Shown: piece by piece, positions 1 to 8,982 of the stretch
Position numbering within the stretch: the first letter of the stretch is position 1
How the letters are laid out: each line of letters begins with the position of its first letter
Assembly: GCA_000980375.1 (NCBI GenBank)
Contig: LARD01000004.1
Span: forward strand, 124,001 to 188,000
From: Clostridium sp. K4410.MGS-306
GTDB taxonomy: Bacteria; Cyanobacteriota; Vampirovibrionia; Gastranaerophilales; Gastranaerophilaceae
Length of the DNA: 64,000 bases
Direction of reading: 5' to 3'
The notes under the pieces: model-generated
What the model saw: only the letters and a program-made list of their open reading frames with translations
Database searches by the model: none
Told to the model about the DNA's origin: nothing
Made by a program: the position numbers and the translations under genes

Positions 1-1
1 A

Positions 2-3000
2 AAACCCAGATTTGCTATGGTAATATCGATTTTCATTACGTTGGTCGGTATTATTGCAATGATGGGGTTGAAGCTTGAAAAATATCCAAACATCACTCCT
101 CCGCAGATTATGGTTAGCGCGTCATATCCCGGTGCCAGTGCGGACGTTGTTGAGTCTTCTGTTGCATCTTTGCTCGAGTCTCAAATCAACGGTGTTGAAG
201 ATATGCTTTATATGATTTCGACAAGCTCGGATGAATCATATCAGCTCCAAATATATTTCAAGGTCGGTTCTGACAGAAACATTGACCTTGTAAACGTACA
301 AAACAGAATCCAGCAGATTCAGCCAAAACTGCCTGAAGACGTTAAAAGGCTGGGCGTAACTGCAAAACAACAGGTATCAGGTGCAGGTGTTGCTATTTTG
401 AACCTTGCTTCTACAGACGGAAGATACTCTCAACTTGATGTAACAAACTATGCATCTATCTTTATTAAAGATGAAATTGCCCGTCTTCCCGGCGTTGGTG
501 AAGTTAACGTTTACGGTGCAGGCAACTATTCAATGAGAATATGGCTTGATACTGAAAAGATGGCAAACCTCAATGTCTCTGTTTTGGAGGTACAAAACGC
601 AATCAATACACAAAACGTTCAGGTATCTGCGGGTGCACTTGGTCAGGAGCCCGGGCCTGATAAGCAGCGTTTCCAAATTACATTGAGAACAAAAGGCCGC
701 CTTTTGGAGCCGGAAGAATTTGAAAACATAATCATTCGCTCAAATCAGGATGGTTCAAGCATAAAAATTAAAGACGTTGCGCGAGTGGAATTGGGGTCTG
801 AAACATACTCCAGAAACGGACGTGTGGATGGAAAACCTGCTGCACTTTTGCAAATTGTACAGATTCCCGGTGCAAATGCTATTGAGATTGTAAACGAAGT
901 AGAAGCCAAAATGGCAGAAATCTCCAAAACTATCCCTGATGGTATGGAGTTGGCCATGGTGCACGATGATACATTATTTATTCGTGAATCTATGAAGGAA
1001 GTAATTAAAACAATTATAGAAACTTCAATCATCGTAGTTGCAATTATCTTTATCTTCCTTGGCGACCCGAGAGCAACACTGGTTCCTCTTATTGCAATCC
1101 CTGTATCATTGATTGGTACATTTGCTGCATTGCCGGTTTTTGATATGTCAATCAACCTGCTAACACTATTTGCGATGGTTTTGGCTGTAGCAACGGTAGT
1201 CGATGACGCGATTGTTGTAATTGAAAACGTAAAAAGGCACCTTGAAGACGGAAAATCTCCTGTTGAGGCAACACAGATTACCATGCAAGAAATCGGCGGA
1301 GCTCTTGTTTCAATGGCGCTGGTGCTTATGGCTGTATTTGTGCCGGTAAGCTTTATGCCGGGGTTATCAGGTTTGATGTATAAACAGTTTGCTGTATGTA
1401 TCGCAATATCTATCGCATTGTCAGCTGTTTGTGCTTTGACCCTATCACCTGCCTTGTGCTCAATCATCTTAAGACACGAAGATCCAAACAGAAAACCATC
1501 AAACAAAATATCAGCAGCTATAAAATGGGTGTTTATGGAATTTAACGTTTATTTCCAAAAACTTACCGATTTGTATTTGCACTATGTTAAAAAGTTTGTA
1601 TACAACAAAAAACTCACACTCATTGTCTACGGCGCAATTATTGCTTTAATGCTTGTGCTGTTTAAAGTAATACCTACAGGCTTTATTCCTGACGAAGACC
1701 AGGCTGTATTGATGGCACAAATCAACTTGCCTGCCGGTGCATCACTTGCCAGAACAACTGATGTCACAGAAAGAATGGATGAAATGCTTCAAAATACCGA
1801 AGGTGTTGAAGGCAGAATCGTGTTTGTAGGTATGGGACCCTCCAACCAGGCCTTTATGGTAATCAGGCTGGATGAATGGGAAAAACGTGAGTTTAATATA
1901 TTCCAAAAAGCTATAAGGAAAATGCAAGGAAAAGAAACTGACCTGTCTTTAAATGCAATTCTTGGCAGAATCAGAAAAGATTTTAGTACAATTCGAGATG
2001 CACAAATCGGTGTATTCTCTCCTCCTGCTATTTCAGGTATGAGTATGGTCGGCGGTTTTGAATTCCAGATGCTTTCCAAAGGCGAGTATACCCCACAGGA
2101 AATGGAACAGTATGCCAACAAGCTCATAATGGCGGCAAACCAGAATAAAGACCTTACAAACGTTTATACACAGTATCAGGCAAACATGCTTCAGTATATT
2201 GTGGATATCGATTATGCTCAAGCTATGGCTCAGGGCATTGACCTGACAGAGCTCTATTCTACCCTATCATCAACGCTCGGTACTTATTATGTAAACGACT
2301 TTAACAAGCTTGGTCGTGTATTTAGGGTACAGCTTCAGGCTGAGCAAAAATTCAGAAGAAGTGCAAATGACCTTACAGGCATTTATGTTAAAAACAGTGC
2401 CGGTAAAATGGTGCCAATCACAACGGTTGTTTCTCTAAAACAGTCTGTAGGTGCGGGTTCTATCACCAGATACAACCAGTATAGAAACGTACAATTCTCC
2501 GGTCAGCCGGCAACTGGCAGAAGCTCGGGTGAAGCAATGAAAGCCATGGAATCTGTTGCAAATGCAGAACTTCCGAAAGATATGGGCTTTGAATGGTCAG
2601 GTACTTCAAAACAAGAGATTGAATCAGGCGGACAAACTGGTACAATTATTGCATTGGCTTTGATATTTGTATATTTGTTCCTCGTTGCTTTGTACGAAAG
2701 CTGGTCTATACCTCTTGCGGTATTGCTTATATGTCCTCTTGCAGCAGCAGGTGCGTTAATCTTCCAGCTGATAATGGGACAGGCATTTGACCTTTATTCA
2801 CAGGTAGGTATGATTATGCTTATCGGTCTTGCAGCCAAACAGGCTATCCTTATTGTAGAATTTGCCAAAGTGCTGCATGAAGAGGATGGAATGACAATAG
2901 AAGAGGCTGCTGTAGAAGCTTCAAGAATCAGGTTCCGTGCGATTATGATGACGGTAGTTGCGTTTGTAGTCGGTATGTTGCCTTTGATTCTTGCTCATGG

Positions 3001-3166
3001 TGCGGGGGCATCTTCCAGAATATCTGTTGGTTCTACAGTATTTGGCGGTATGCTTGCAGCAGGTACTCTCGGTACAATTATGACTCCTGCATTTTACGTA
3101 ATTATCCAGCATCTTGTTGATATTGTGATGAATAAAAAACAAAATGTTGAAGGCGAACAGAAATAA
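2..3166 (+). CDS. RND efflux permease (HAE1/AcrB type), 5' partial
   Basis: Inner-membrane proton/drug antiporter subunit of a tripartite efflux pump. The frame is open to the window edge and reads KPRFAMVIS before the first ATG at base 17. AcrB-type proteins begin with a segment like 'RPIFAWV', so the true start lies a few codons upstream and the ATG at 17 is probably internal. About 1054 residues are visible, near the family's full length. The first periplasmic strand (YPNITPPQIMVSASYPGA) and the TM4 aspartate pair in VVDDAIVVIENV, which relays protons, are present, as is the second repeat (SWSIPLAVLL, LAAKQAILIVEFA). A TolC-family gene follows 24 bp downstream, so the pair is very likely one operon, with the membrane-fusion adaptor expected upstream of the window. 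The substrate cannot be told from sequence. Confidence 0.95.
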   Translation, partial: KPRFAMVISIFITLVGIIAMMGLKLEKYPNITPPQIMVSASYPGASADVVESSVASLLESQINGVEDMLYMISTSSDESYQLQIYFKVGSDRNIDLVNVQNRIQQIQPKLPEDVKRLGVTAKQQVSGAGVAILNLASTDGRYSQLDVTNYASIFIKDEIARLPGVGEVNVYGAGNYSMRIWLDTEKMANLNVSVLEVQNAINTQNVQVSAGALGQEPGPDKQRFQITLRTKGRLLEPEEFENIIIRSNQDGSSIKIKDVARVELGSETYSRNGRVDGKPAALLQIVQIPGANAIEIVNEVEAKMAEISKTIPDGMELAMVHDDTLFIRESMKEVIKTIIETSIIVVAIIFIFLGDPRATLVPLIAIPVSLIGTFAALPVFDMSINLLTLFAMVLAVATVVDDAIVVIENVKRHLEDGKSPVEATQITMQEIGGALVSMALVLMAVFVPVSFMPGLSGLMYKQFAVCIAISIALSAVCALTLSPALCSIILRHEDPNRKPSNKISAAIKWVFMEFNVYFQKLTDLYLHYVKKFVYNKKLTLIVYGAIIALMLVLFKVIPTGFIPDEDQAVLMAQINLPAGASLARTTDVTERMDEMLQNTEGVEGRIVFVGMGPSNQAFMVIRLDEWEKREFNIFQKAIRKMQGKETDLSLNAILGRIRKDFSTIRDAQIGVFSPPAISGMSMVGGFEFQMLSKGEYTPQEMEQYANKLIMAANQNKDLTNVYTQYQANMLQYIVDIDYAQAMAQGIDLTELYSTLSSTLGTYYVNDFNKLGRVFRVQLQAEQKFRRSANDLTGIYVKNSAGKMVPITTVVSLKQSVGAGSITRYNQYRNVQFSGQPATGRSSGEAMKAMESVANAELPKDMGFEWSGTSKQEIESGGQTGTIIALALIFVYLFLVALYESWSIPLAVLLICPLAAAGALIFQLIMGQAFDLYSQVGMIMLIGLAAKQAILIVEFAKVLHEEDGMTIEEAAVEASRIRFRAIMMTVVAFVVGMLPLILAHGAGASSRISVGSTVFGGMLAAGTLGTIMTPAFYVIIQHLVDIVMNKKQNVEGEQK

Positions 3167-3190
3167 CACCATAATAATAATGGGGAAAAA

Positions 3191-4927
3191 ATGAAAAAGA
3201 CATTTAAAACATTAATTATATCTACGATAATAGCAAGCTCACTGACTTGCTACAGCGGAAATGCTTTTGCTGTTGGATTAAATTTTTTCAAGAAACATGA
3301 TTCAGTAAACAATGAATCTGTGAAAGAAACTCCTAAGGCTGATAAAGCGAATAAATTGAATAAATCGAATAAGGCAACTAAATCCACCAAGGCAGCCAAG
3401 CCCAAAAAAGCCAAAAAGCCTAAAAAGGAGAAATATGACGATACGGAAGTTAAAGCAAAAACTGATATCAACCAGCCTTCTGTAAAAATTATTATCAAAG
3501 ATGATAAGAAGAAAAAGGCTGAAAAAGAGCCTAAAATTAAGCAAAAACGTTTTAAAAAGCCAAAAGCTTCCAAAGCAAAAAATCAAACACCAGACTTGCA
3601 AGAAGTAAAACTAAAACAGGAACAAAATCCTACACTGCAACAAGAGGGTGATGCTTTCAGTGCATCAACACAGCCTGCAATGGAAGGCGCTGTTTCGGCA
3701 ACACGTATTGTTTCCGTGGATGATTGCGTAAAAATTGCACTTGAAAACAACCCGACCATACTTTCTCAATTAATAAGCAAAGATATTTATAAAAACAAAA
3801 TTGCACAGGCGTGGTCCAATTACTTTCCAAAGCTCAATGCCGGCATATCATATTCTAAAAATGATATGCTTATGACAAACTTCAAATTTCCAATGCAGGA
3901 ATACAGCCTTTGGAATTTACCTAACGTCGGGTTTAACCAATTGATTTATGACTTTGGTAAAACAGGTGCACAAGCCGGTGTTGCAAAAAAAACATATGAA
4001 GCATCAAGAGAGACTTTGCAATCAAGCATTAATGACGTTGTTTATCAGGTAAAAAATGCTTACTTTAATCAGCTGTTTTTGCAACAACAGGCCGAAGTTT
4101 ATGAAGATTCTGTTTTGCAATATCAAATTCACTTAAAGCAAGCACAGGCATATTATGCTATTGGAAGCAAGGCTAAAATCGATGTTTCTACAGCCGCTTA
4201 CAATCTTGATAATGCTAAGCTTACCCTCATACAGGCCAAAAATGCTATAGAAACAGGATTTGCTACTTTGACAAATGCAATGGGCGTGCCGGAATCAAAA
4301 CCTTTTGACATACAAGACAGGCTCGACAGAAAAAGATATGACATTACTTTTGATGAAGCCTTTAAAATAGCAAGTGACCAGAGCCCTGCTCTTGCTGCTG
4401 CCAAAAAGAAAATGGAAGGTTCCAAGCTGCTTGTAAAATCTTCTAAAGTTGCATTTTTGCCCGACATTACAGGATTTGGCAGCTACACCAAGGGCGGTAA
4501 GCTTCCCGGTACTGATTACGGTTATCAGATTGGGGCACAGGTTTCTTATTCCAACCTCAACCTTTTATTGTTAAAACAACAGGTGGATGAGGCAACTCTT
4601 ACTTATAAAAAAGATCAGGCTGATTACGAAACACAACGCCAAAAAACTTATCTTGAAGTAAAACAAGCCTTTATCCAGCTCAAAAACTCTCAACAATCCA
4701 TACCCGTAGCAAAAGCTTCTATGGATGTTGCAAAGGAAAGATATGACCTTGCAGCCGGACGATATAAGGTAGGTCTTGGTGATGCTATTGAGCTTAAAGA
4801 TGCCCAGATTGAATACGTTAATGCAAGATTGCAGTATTACAACACACTTATGCAATACCACATCTCTGCGGCCAATCTTGAACGTGTAATCGGTGCACCT
4901 TTGAGTGCAAGTGATGTAAATCTGTAA
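3191..4927 (+). CDS. TolC-family outer membrane efflux protein with lysine-rich N-terminal extension
   Basis: Outer-membrane channel for the RND pump encoded just upstream. A signal peptide (residues 1-27, ending GNAFA) is followed by an unusual stretch of about 110 residues (about 36-145) very rich in Lys, with KPKKAKK and DDKKKKAEKE runs. Two OEP (TolC) repeats follow (about 175-575), with typical motifs such as LENNPTILS at the first helix and AGRYKVGLGDAIELKDAQ near the second repeat's end. At 578 residues it is longer than a usual TolC (about 450-490), and the extra length is this basic insert. A start at 3191 is supported by a purine-rich GGGGAAAAA immediately upstream. The basic region could bind peptidoglycan, acidic lipids or the partner pump; that is inference. 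Confidence 0.92.
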   Translation: MKKTFKTLIISTIIASSLTCYSGNAFAVGLNFFKKHDSVNNESVKETPKADKANKLNKSNKATKSTKAAKPKKAKKPKKEKYDDTEVKAKTDINQPSVKIIIKDDKKKKAEKEPKIKQKRFKKPKASKAKNQTPDLQEVKLKQEQNPTLQQEGDAFSASTQPAMEGAVSATRIVSVDDCVKIALENNPTILSQLISKDIYKNKIAQAWSNYFPKLNAGISYSKNDMLMTNFKFPMQEYSLWNLPNVGFNQLIYDFGKTGAQAGVAKKTYEASRETLQSSINDVVYQVKNAYFNQLFLQQQAEVYEDSVLQYQIHLKQAQAYYAIGSKAKIDVSTAAYNLDNAKLTLIQAKNAIETGFATLTNAMGVPESKPFDIQDRLDRKRYDITFDEAFKIASDQSPALAAAKKKMEGSKLLVKSSKVAFLPDITGFGSYTKGGKLPGTDYGYQIGAQVSYSNLNLLLLKQQVDEATLTYKKDQADYETQRQKTYLEVKQAFIQLKNSQQSIPVAKASMDVAKERYDLAAGRYKVGLGDAIELKDAQIEYVNARLQYYNTLMQYHISAANLERVIGAPLSASDVNL

Positions 4928-4967
4928 AAAAATTGCCTTTTGATATTGATTTTGTCAAAATTAAAGA

Positions 4968-5585
4968 ATGAATTATATCTGGTTTTTGATAATTTTAATA
5001 TCTATAATGTCGGCTGCTGTTACAGGCAAAATAGATGCCCTTGTGCAATCTGTTATGTCAGGTGCGCAAAAATCTATTGAAGTTGCAATCTATCTTGCAG
5101 GCATAATGGCTTTTTGGCTGGGAATTATGAAAATTGCTGAAAAATCAGGACTTGTCGCTGCAATAGCAAGATTGTTGACCCCTGTTGCTAAAAAACTTTT
5201 CCCTGATATTCCCGATGGAAATCCGGCTGTAGGTGATATTGCAATGAATTTTACTGCCAATGCGTTTGGTTTGTCTAATGCTGCCACACCAATCGGTATT
5301 GAGGCGATGAAAAAATTACAGCAGTTGAATAAAGATAAAAATTCCGCATCCAACGATATGTGCACACTTCTTGCAATGAATACTGCCGGCTGGCAGCTTG
5401 TTCCAACGACAGTTATTGCAGTGCTTGCTGCAAGCGGCTCAAAAAATCCAACCGAGATTGTGTTTCCTACTCTTATTGTTACAACAATTGCGTTTTTGTC
5501 TGCTATTGTAGGGGTTAAACTGCTGGAGCGTATTTGGCCGGCTCAAATACCTGTAAATGAGACGGAGGAAAATGCCGATGTTTAA
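4968..5585 (+). CDS. spmA: SpmA-like nucleoside-recognition ('Gate') membrane protein
   Basis: A 205-residue polytopic membrane protein of the spore maturation protein A family (nucleoside recognition/Gate domain). The conserved segment NFTANAFGLSNAATPIG (about residues 88-104) and the late TAGWQLVPTTVIA block are the family's signature. Its stop overlaps the start of the SpmB-like gene, the usual spmA-spmB arrangement. No sporulation genes are visible, so the name reflects homology only. In non-sporulating bacteria the pair is a predicted membrane transport or recognition unit of unknown substrate. A weak Shine-Dalgarno sequence (TAAAGA) precedes the ATG. Confidence 0.85.
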   Translation: MNYIWFLIILISIMSAAVTGKIDALVQSVMSGAQKSIEVAIYLAGIMAFWLGIMKIAEKSGLVAAIARLLTPVAKKLFPDIPDGNPAVGDIAMNFTANAFGLSNAATPIGIEAMKKLQQLNKDKNSASNDMCTLLAMNTAGWQLVPTTVIAVLAASGSKNPTEIVFPTLIVTTIAFLSAIVGVKLLERIWPAQIPVNETEENADV

Positions 5586-6114
5586 GTCTTTGATTTATTC
5601 GATTTCTGCATGGATAATTCCTTCAATAATCCTCATCACTCTTGTTTTTGCAGTTGTGAAAAAAATACCTGTTTATGAAACATTTATTGACGGAGCAAAA
5701 GACGGACTTAAGGTTACCGTGGGGATTATTCCTTATCTGATTGCAATTATAACCGCTGTTTCAATGCTTCGTGCTTCCGGCGCTATAGATTTGGCTGCCC
5801 GTGCGTTTTCAGGTTGTCTGGATTACTTTAAAATACCTGTTGATGTTGTGCCTATTATGTTTATTCGTTCACTATCAGGTAGTGCGGTGCTTGGTTTGTT
5901 TTCCGAAATAGCAGGCAACTTTGGCCCGGATGCTTATGCAACAAAGCTGGCCGCAATCATGGTTGGCAGTTCAGAGACCACGTTTTATGTTCTCTCTGTA
6001 TATTTTGGTGCGGTAGGTGTAAAAAAATTCCGGCACTCTCTTTGTGCGGGTGTTTTTGCTGATATAATAGGAATAATAGCGGCAGTTCTTGTGGCAAGAT
6101 GGCTGTTTTTGTAG
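5572..6114 (+). CDS. spmB: SpmB-like nucleoside-recognition membrane protein
   Basis: Partner of the upstream SpmA-like protein: about 180 residues, hydrophobic, with the SpmB hallmarks DGLKVTVGIIPYLIAI (about 35-50) and RSLSGSAVLGLF (about 101-112) plus VGSSETTFYVLSVYFG near the C-terminus. I place the start at the ATG at 5572 because GGAGG lies at 5564-5568, directly upstream. An in-frame ATG at 5557 would sit before this site, and another at 5578 is also possible. The reading frame overlaps the end of the SpmA gene by 14 bp, so translation is probably coupled. Function beyond membrane transport or recognition is unknown. Confidence 0.85.
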   Translation: MPMFKSLIYSISAWIIPSIILITLVFAVVKKIPVYETFIDGAKDGLKVTVGIIPYLIAIITAVSMLRASGAIDLAARAFSGCLDYFKIPVDVVPIMFIRSLSGSAVLGLFSEIAGNFGPDAYATKLAAIMVGSSETTFYVLSVYFGAVGVKKFRHSLCAGVFADIIGIIAAVLVARWLFL

Positions 6115-6129
6115 TTAAAGGATATGCAT

Positions 6130-6942
6130 ATGTTAAAAAAAACGATATTGTGTTTGATGATGTTGTCGGTTTTTGTTTTGACGGGTTGTTCAAAGCATAA
6201 TGAAACTTCTGAAGATAATGATACTCTTACTCAAATAAAAAAACGCGGCGAGCTTATCGTTGGTGTTAAATATGACTCAAAACCTTTTGGATTTGTAAAA
6301 GACGGAAAGCTTCAAGGCTATGACATTGATATAGCGCATCTTATGGCCAAACGTATTCTTGGTAATGAAAAACTTATTAAATTTGTAGAGGTGGATGCGC
6401 AAAATAGAATTTCAAAACTAAATTCCGGCGAAGTGGATATGGTCATTGCAACAATGTCCATAAACCCTAAACGAGCTGAAGTTGTTGATTTTTCTCTGCC
6501 TTATTATTACGCAGGCCAGGCTATTATGATTAGAAAAGGCACTGCTATTAAAACTGTTGGTGATTTAAACGGCAGACGAGTGATAATTGTTCTGGGCACT
6601 ACAGGTGAAAAAAATATCAGATTCCTTGCTCCGGAAGTGATTTTGCAAGGATATAAAACTTATCAGGACGGTTTTAGGGCTTTTCTTGACAGAAAAGCAG
6701 AGGCAATGACATCTGATGACAGTATACTGGCGGGTTTTGTTATGGATCATCCTGAATTTATGATTCTGCCTCAAAGATATTCGCAAGACGGCTACGGGAT
6801 TGCGTTTAGAAAAGAGCCCCAAAGCCGTGCTTTAAAATCCGAAGTAAATATTGCTATTGGAGAGTTGAGAAGAAAAGGTTATTTGAACTTTTTAAAATCC
6901 AAATGGCTTCCTTCTGCCAGCGGTAATTTTAAAGAAAAATAA
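6130..6942 (+). CDS. Periplasmic solute-binding lipoprotein (SBP_bac_3 amino-acid type)
   Basis: A lipid-anchored binding protein of the family-3 solute-binding group, normally feeding a polar amino-acid ABC transporter. The N-terminus has a hydrophobic stretch ending in the lipobox LTGCS, with the Cys at about residue 20. It is followed by the family signatures KKRGELIVGVKYDSKPFGF, GYDIDIAHLMAKRI and VDMVIATMSINPKRAEVVDFSLPYY. At 270 residues it has the usual length. AAAGGA at 6117-6122 gives good spacing to the ATG at 6130; the ATG at 6124 is too close. No permease or ATPase gene is adjacent, so it is an orphan that may dock with a transporter encoded elsewhere. Confidence 0.9.
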   Translation: MLKKTILCLMMLSVFVLTGCSKHNETSEDNDTLTQIKKRGELIVGVKYDSKPFGFVKDGKLQGYDIDIAHLMAKRILGNEKLIKFVEVDAQNRISKLNSGEVDMVIATMSINPKRAEVVDFSLPYYYAGQAIMIRKGTAIKTVGDLNGRRVIIVLGTTGEKNIRFLAPEVILQGYKTYQDGFRAFLDRKAEAMTSDDSILAGFVMDHPEFMILPQRYSQDGYGIAFRKEPQSRALKSEVNIAIGELRRKGYLNFLKSKWLPSASGNFKEK

Positions 6943-6945
6943 GGC

Positions 6946-7974
6946 TTAAATCATCTTCCAAAAAATATAAACAAGATAAATCACATAAAACACCCCGCAG
7001 GTGATTAAAATGTGTGCACTAAAGGCTTTGTCTCTGTAGAGGTTTATAAATAACAATATTGTTGAACAGTAAACAAGGATGATGTTTATTACAGATTCTG
7101 CACCAAAAACCCATGGTGTGAGCAATATGCCAATGGCTGTGGGAATACAGCTTTGAAACACCATTGCTCCTGTGATGTTACCCAGAGCAAGCGTGTCTTT
7201 GTTCTGGCTCACCCACAATACACTGTTGAATTTTTCAGGCAGCTCTGTTGCAATCGGTGCCAGTATAAGGCTTAAGACAAGCGGATTTATATGGAATAAG
7301 TCAGCAAAAAACCTTATTTGGCCAACAAACATATGTGCAAAGAATATCAATGCACCTATTGATACAGCGACTTGAAGCCATACAAGAAATGTATTATATT
7401 TTTTGAATATTCTTTCAAATAACAGCTCATCTACCTCTGCAACCTCTCCACAGGCACTGTGTGAACAGTTCAGGGTTCTGAATACGTATACAAGATAGTA
7501 TCCCACAAGAGCTGCTGCACAAATGTATTTGATAAACGGAATATGTATAAAACCTGCTGCAATTGCAAGCGTATAGCTAAAGAAGAAGAATTTTAAATCG
7601 CGAAACATAACAACATAGTTAGCATTCATCTTGTGTTCACGTTTACCAAGGCTTCTTAATATAACAACAGCCAGCCCTGTTACAAACATTGCAAGCGTTG
7701 CAAGAAGAAACGGTGCGCCAAGAATTGCACCAATGCCGATTTCTTTGCCCACGTGCACATCTGTATGGGCAAGATATGCCCCGAGTATTGCCACGAGCGG
7801 AACAATAGTTTCTGGTAATGCTGTGCCTACTGCAGCCAGTATGCTACCAACTGCACCTTCGTTAAGATTGTATATCTTGCCAAGGTGTTCTACTGCATTT
7901 GTAAACACTACGCAGCAGCCAACTATCAAAAATAAATTTAAAATTGTTAAAATTCCGTGTAAAATTGCGTCCAT
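6946..7974 (-). CDS. Sodium/calcium exchanger family (CaCA) membrane protein
   Basis: A 342-residue cation/Ca2+ antiporter with the two inverted alpha repeats of the CaCA superfamily. Alpha-1 contains GSILAAVGTALPETIVPLVA (about residues 43-62). Alpha-2 contains LSLILAPIATELPEKFNSV (about 233-251), followed by GNITGAMVFQSCIP. The acidic residues within each repeat are the ion ligands in this family. About ten hydrophobic segments are visible. It is convergent with the upstream lipoprotein gene (3 bp apart) and divergent from the NrnA-like gene across a 48-bp intergenic space. Whether it moves Ca2+ or another cation cannot be decided from sequence. Confidence 0.88.
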   Translation of the reverse strand: MDAILHGILTILNLFLIVGCCVVFTNAVEHLGKIYNLNEGAVGSILAAVGTALPETIVPLVAILGAYLAHTDVHVGKEIGIGAILGAPFLLATLAMFVTGLAVVILRSLGKREHKMNANYVVMFRDLKFFFFSYTLAIAAGFIHIPFIKYICAAALVGYYLVYVFRTLNCSHSACGEVAEVDELLFERIFKKYNTFLVWLQVAVSIGALIFFAHMFVGQIRFFADLFHINPLVLSLILAPIATELPEKFNSVLWVSQNKDTLALGNITGAMVFQSCIPTAIGILLTPWVFGAESVINIILVYCSTILLFINLYRDKAFSAHILITCGVFYVIYLVYIFWKMI

Positions 7975-8010
7975 TTTTGTTCTTTCTTAGTTAATCATCA
8001 GTTTTTATAT

Positions 8011-8016
8011 TATAAT
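8011..8016 (+). promoter_or_regulatory. -10 box of probable leaderless promoter (nrnA)
   Basis: TATAAT ends 6 bases before the ATG at 8023 and no Shine-Dalgarno sequence fits in between. Transcription starting about 7 bases after the box would begin at or next to the start codon. A weak -35 candidate (TTAGTT) begins at 7987, 18 bases upstream of the box. Confidence 0.6.
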
Positions 8017-8022
8017 ACATTT

Positions 8023-8982
8023 ATGGATTTTAACTCATTTAAAGATACTATTACACAGGCACAGAGTATTGTTATTCTCTCACACGTCAATCCCGACGGA
8101 GACACTTTAGGAACAATGTGTGCTTTGTATAATGCTATCAAAACAAATTTTGCAAAAGAAGCTGATATGGTTTATGCCGGCATAATCCCTGAGATTTATC
8201 ACTTTTTGCCGGATATTGATAAAGCAAAACCCGCAAAGGATTTGGCCGGTAAAAAATACGACCTTGCAATTGCCGTGGATGTTGCTGCAAAAGATAGAAT
8301 GACTGACGGATTAGGCATTTTTGACAGTGCAAAAAAAAGAATTAATATAGACCACCACAAAACAAATAACAACTATGGTGATATTAATTTTGTCCGTGGT
8401 GATGCTTCTTGCGCGGGCGAAGTTTTGCTGGACATTTGTGAGGCTCTGGCTTTAAAAATTGACAAAAAAACTGCCTGGGGCATCTATACAGCTCTTTTAA
8501 CAGATACAGGCGGTTTTAGATATGAAAATACACAGGCTGTGACATTGGAAAAGGCTGCAAGGGTTATCCAATACGGTGCAGATCCTGCTTTGATTTCACG
8601 TTATTGTTACGAATCAAAACCTAAAAACATGGTTATGCTGCATGCAAATTGTATGGTTAATGCAAAATTCTATGACGACAATAAAATCGCTTGTGTTTGC
8701 ATTACAAATGCGGATATGGCAAAATTTCAGGCCAAAAACGATTATACAGAAGGTATTGTGGAAGATTTGCGCCGGATTGACACAACAGAGGTGTCTTTTG
8801 TATTAAAAGAAGTAGATGACAATACCACAAAAGCCAGCCTGCGAAGCAAATCCACAGATGTAAGTGAAATTGCACAGGTATTTGGCGGCGGCGGCCACAA
8901 GTTTGCTGCCGGCTGTACAATAAGAAAGCCTATCAATATTGCCTGTGACAAAATGCTGGATGAAATCAGAAAAGTTTTATGA
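8023..8982 (+). CDS. nrnA: NrnA-type DHH/DHHA1 phosphoesterase (oligoribonuclease / pAp phosphatase)
   Basis: A cytoplasmic DHH-family enzyme that degrades very short RNA oligonucleotides and, in homologues, dephosphorylates 3'-phosphoadenosine 5'-phosphate. Manganese-binding motifs are clear: SHVNPDGDTLG (about residues 20-30), AVDVAAKDRM, the DHH block NIDHHKTNNNYGD (about 109-121), and the C-terminal DHHA1 motif GGGGHKFAAGC (about 289-299). At 319 residues it has the family length. The stop overlaps the start of the next gene by 4 bases, so it leads a two-gene unit with a YihY-type membrane protein. Oligoribonuclease versus c-di-AMP-related substrate preference cannot be assigned here. Confidence 0.92.
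   Translation: MDFNSFKDTITQAQSIVILSHVNPDGDTLGTMCALYNAIKTNFAKEADMVYAGIIPEIYHFLPDIDKAKPAKDLAGKKYDLAIAVDVAAKDRMTDGLGIFDSAKKRINIDHHKTNNNYGDINFVRGDASCAGEVLLDICEALALKIDKKTAWGIYTALLTDTGGFRYENTQAVTLEKAARVIQYGADPALISRYCYESKPKNMVMLHANCMVNAKFYDDNKIACVCITNADMAKFQAKNDYTEGIVEDLRRIDTTEVSFVLKEVDDNTTKASLRSKSTDVSEIAQVFGGGGHKFAAGCTIRKPINIACDKMLDEIRKVL

Noticed and set aside
17..19. ATG at 17 as the RND gene start
   Set aside because: The frame is open upstream and reads PRFA before it, matching the start region of AcrB-type proteins, so the true start is outside the window.
745..1506. Long minus-strand frame (253 codons) inside the RND gene
   Set aside because: It is antisense to a highly conserved RND permease and its product has no recognisable motif or ribosome site.
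4968..6114. SpmA/SpmB as evidence of sporulation
   Set aside because: The pair is widespread in non-sporulating bacteria and no other sporulation gene is seen here.
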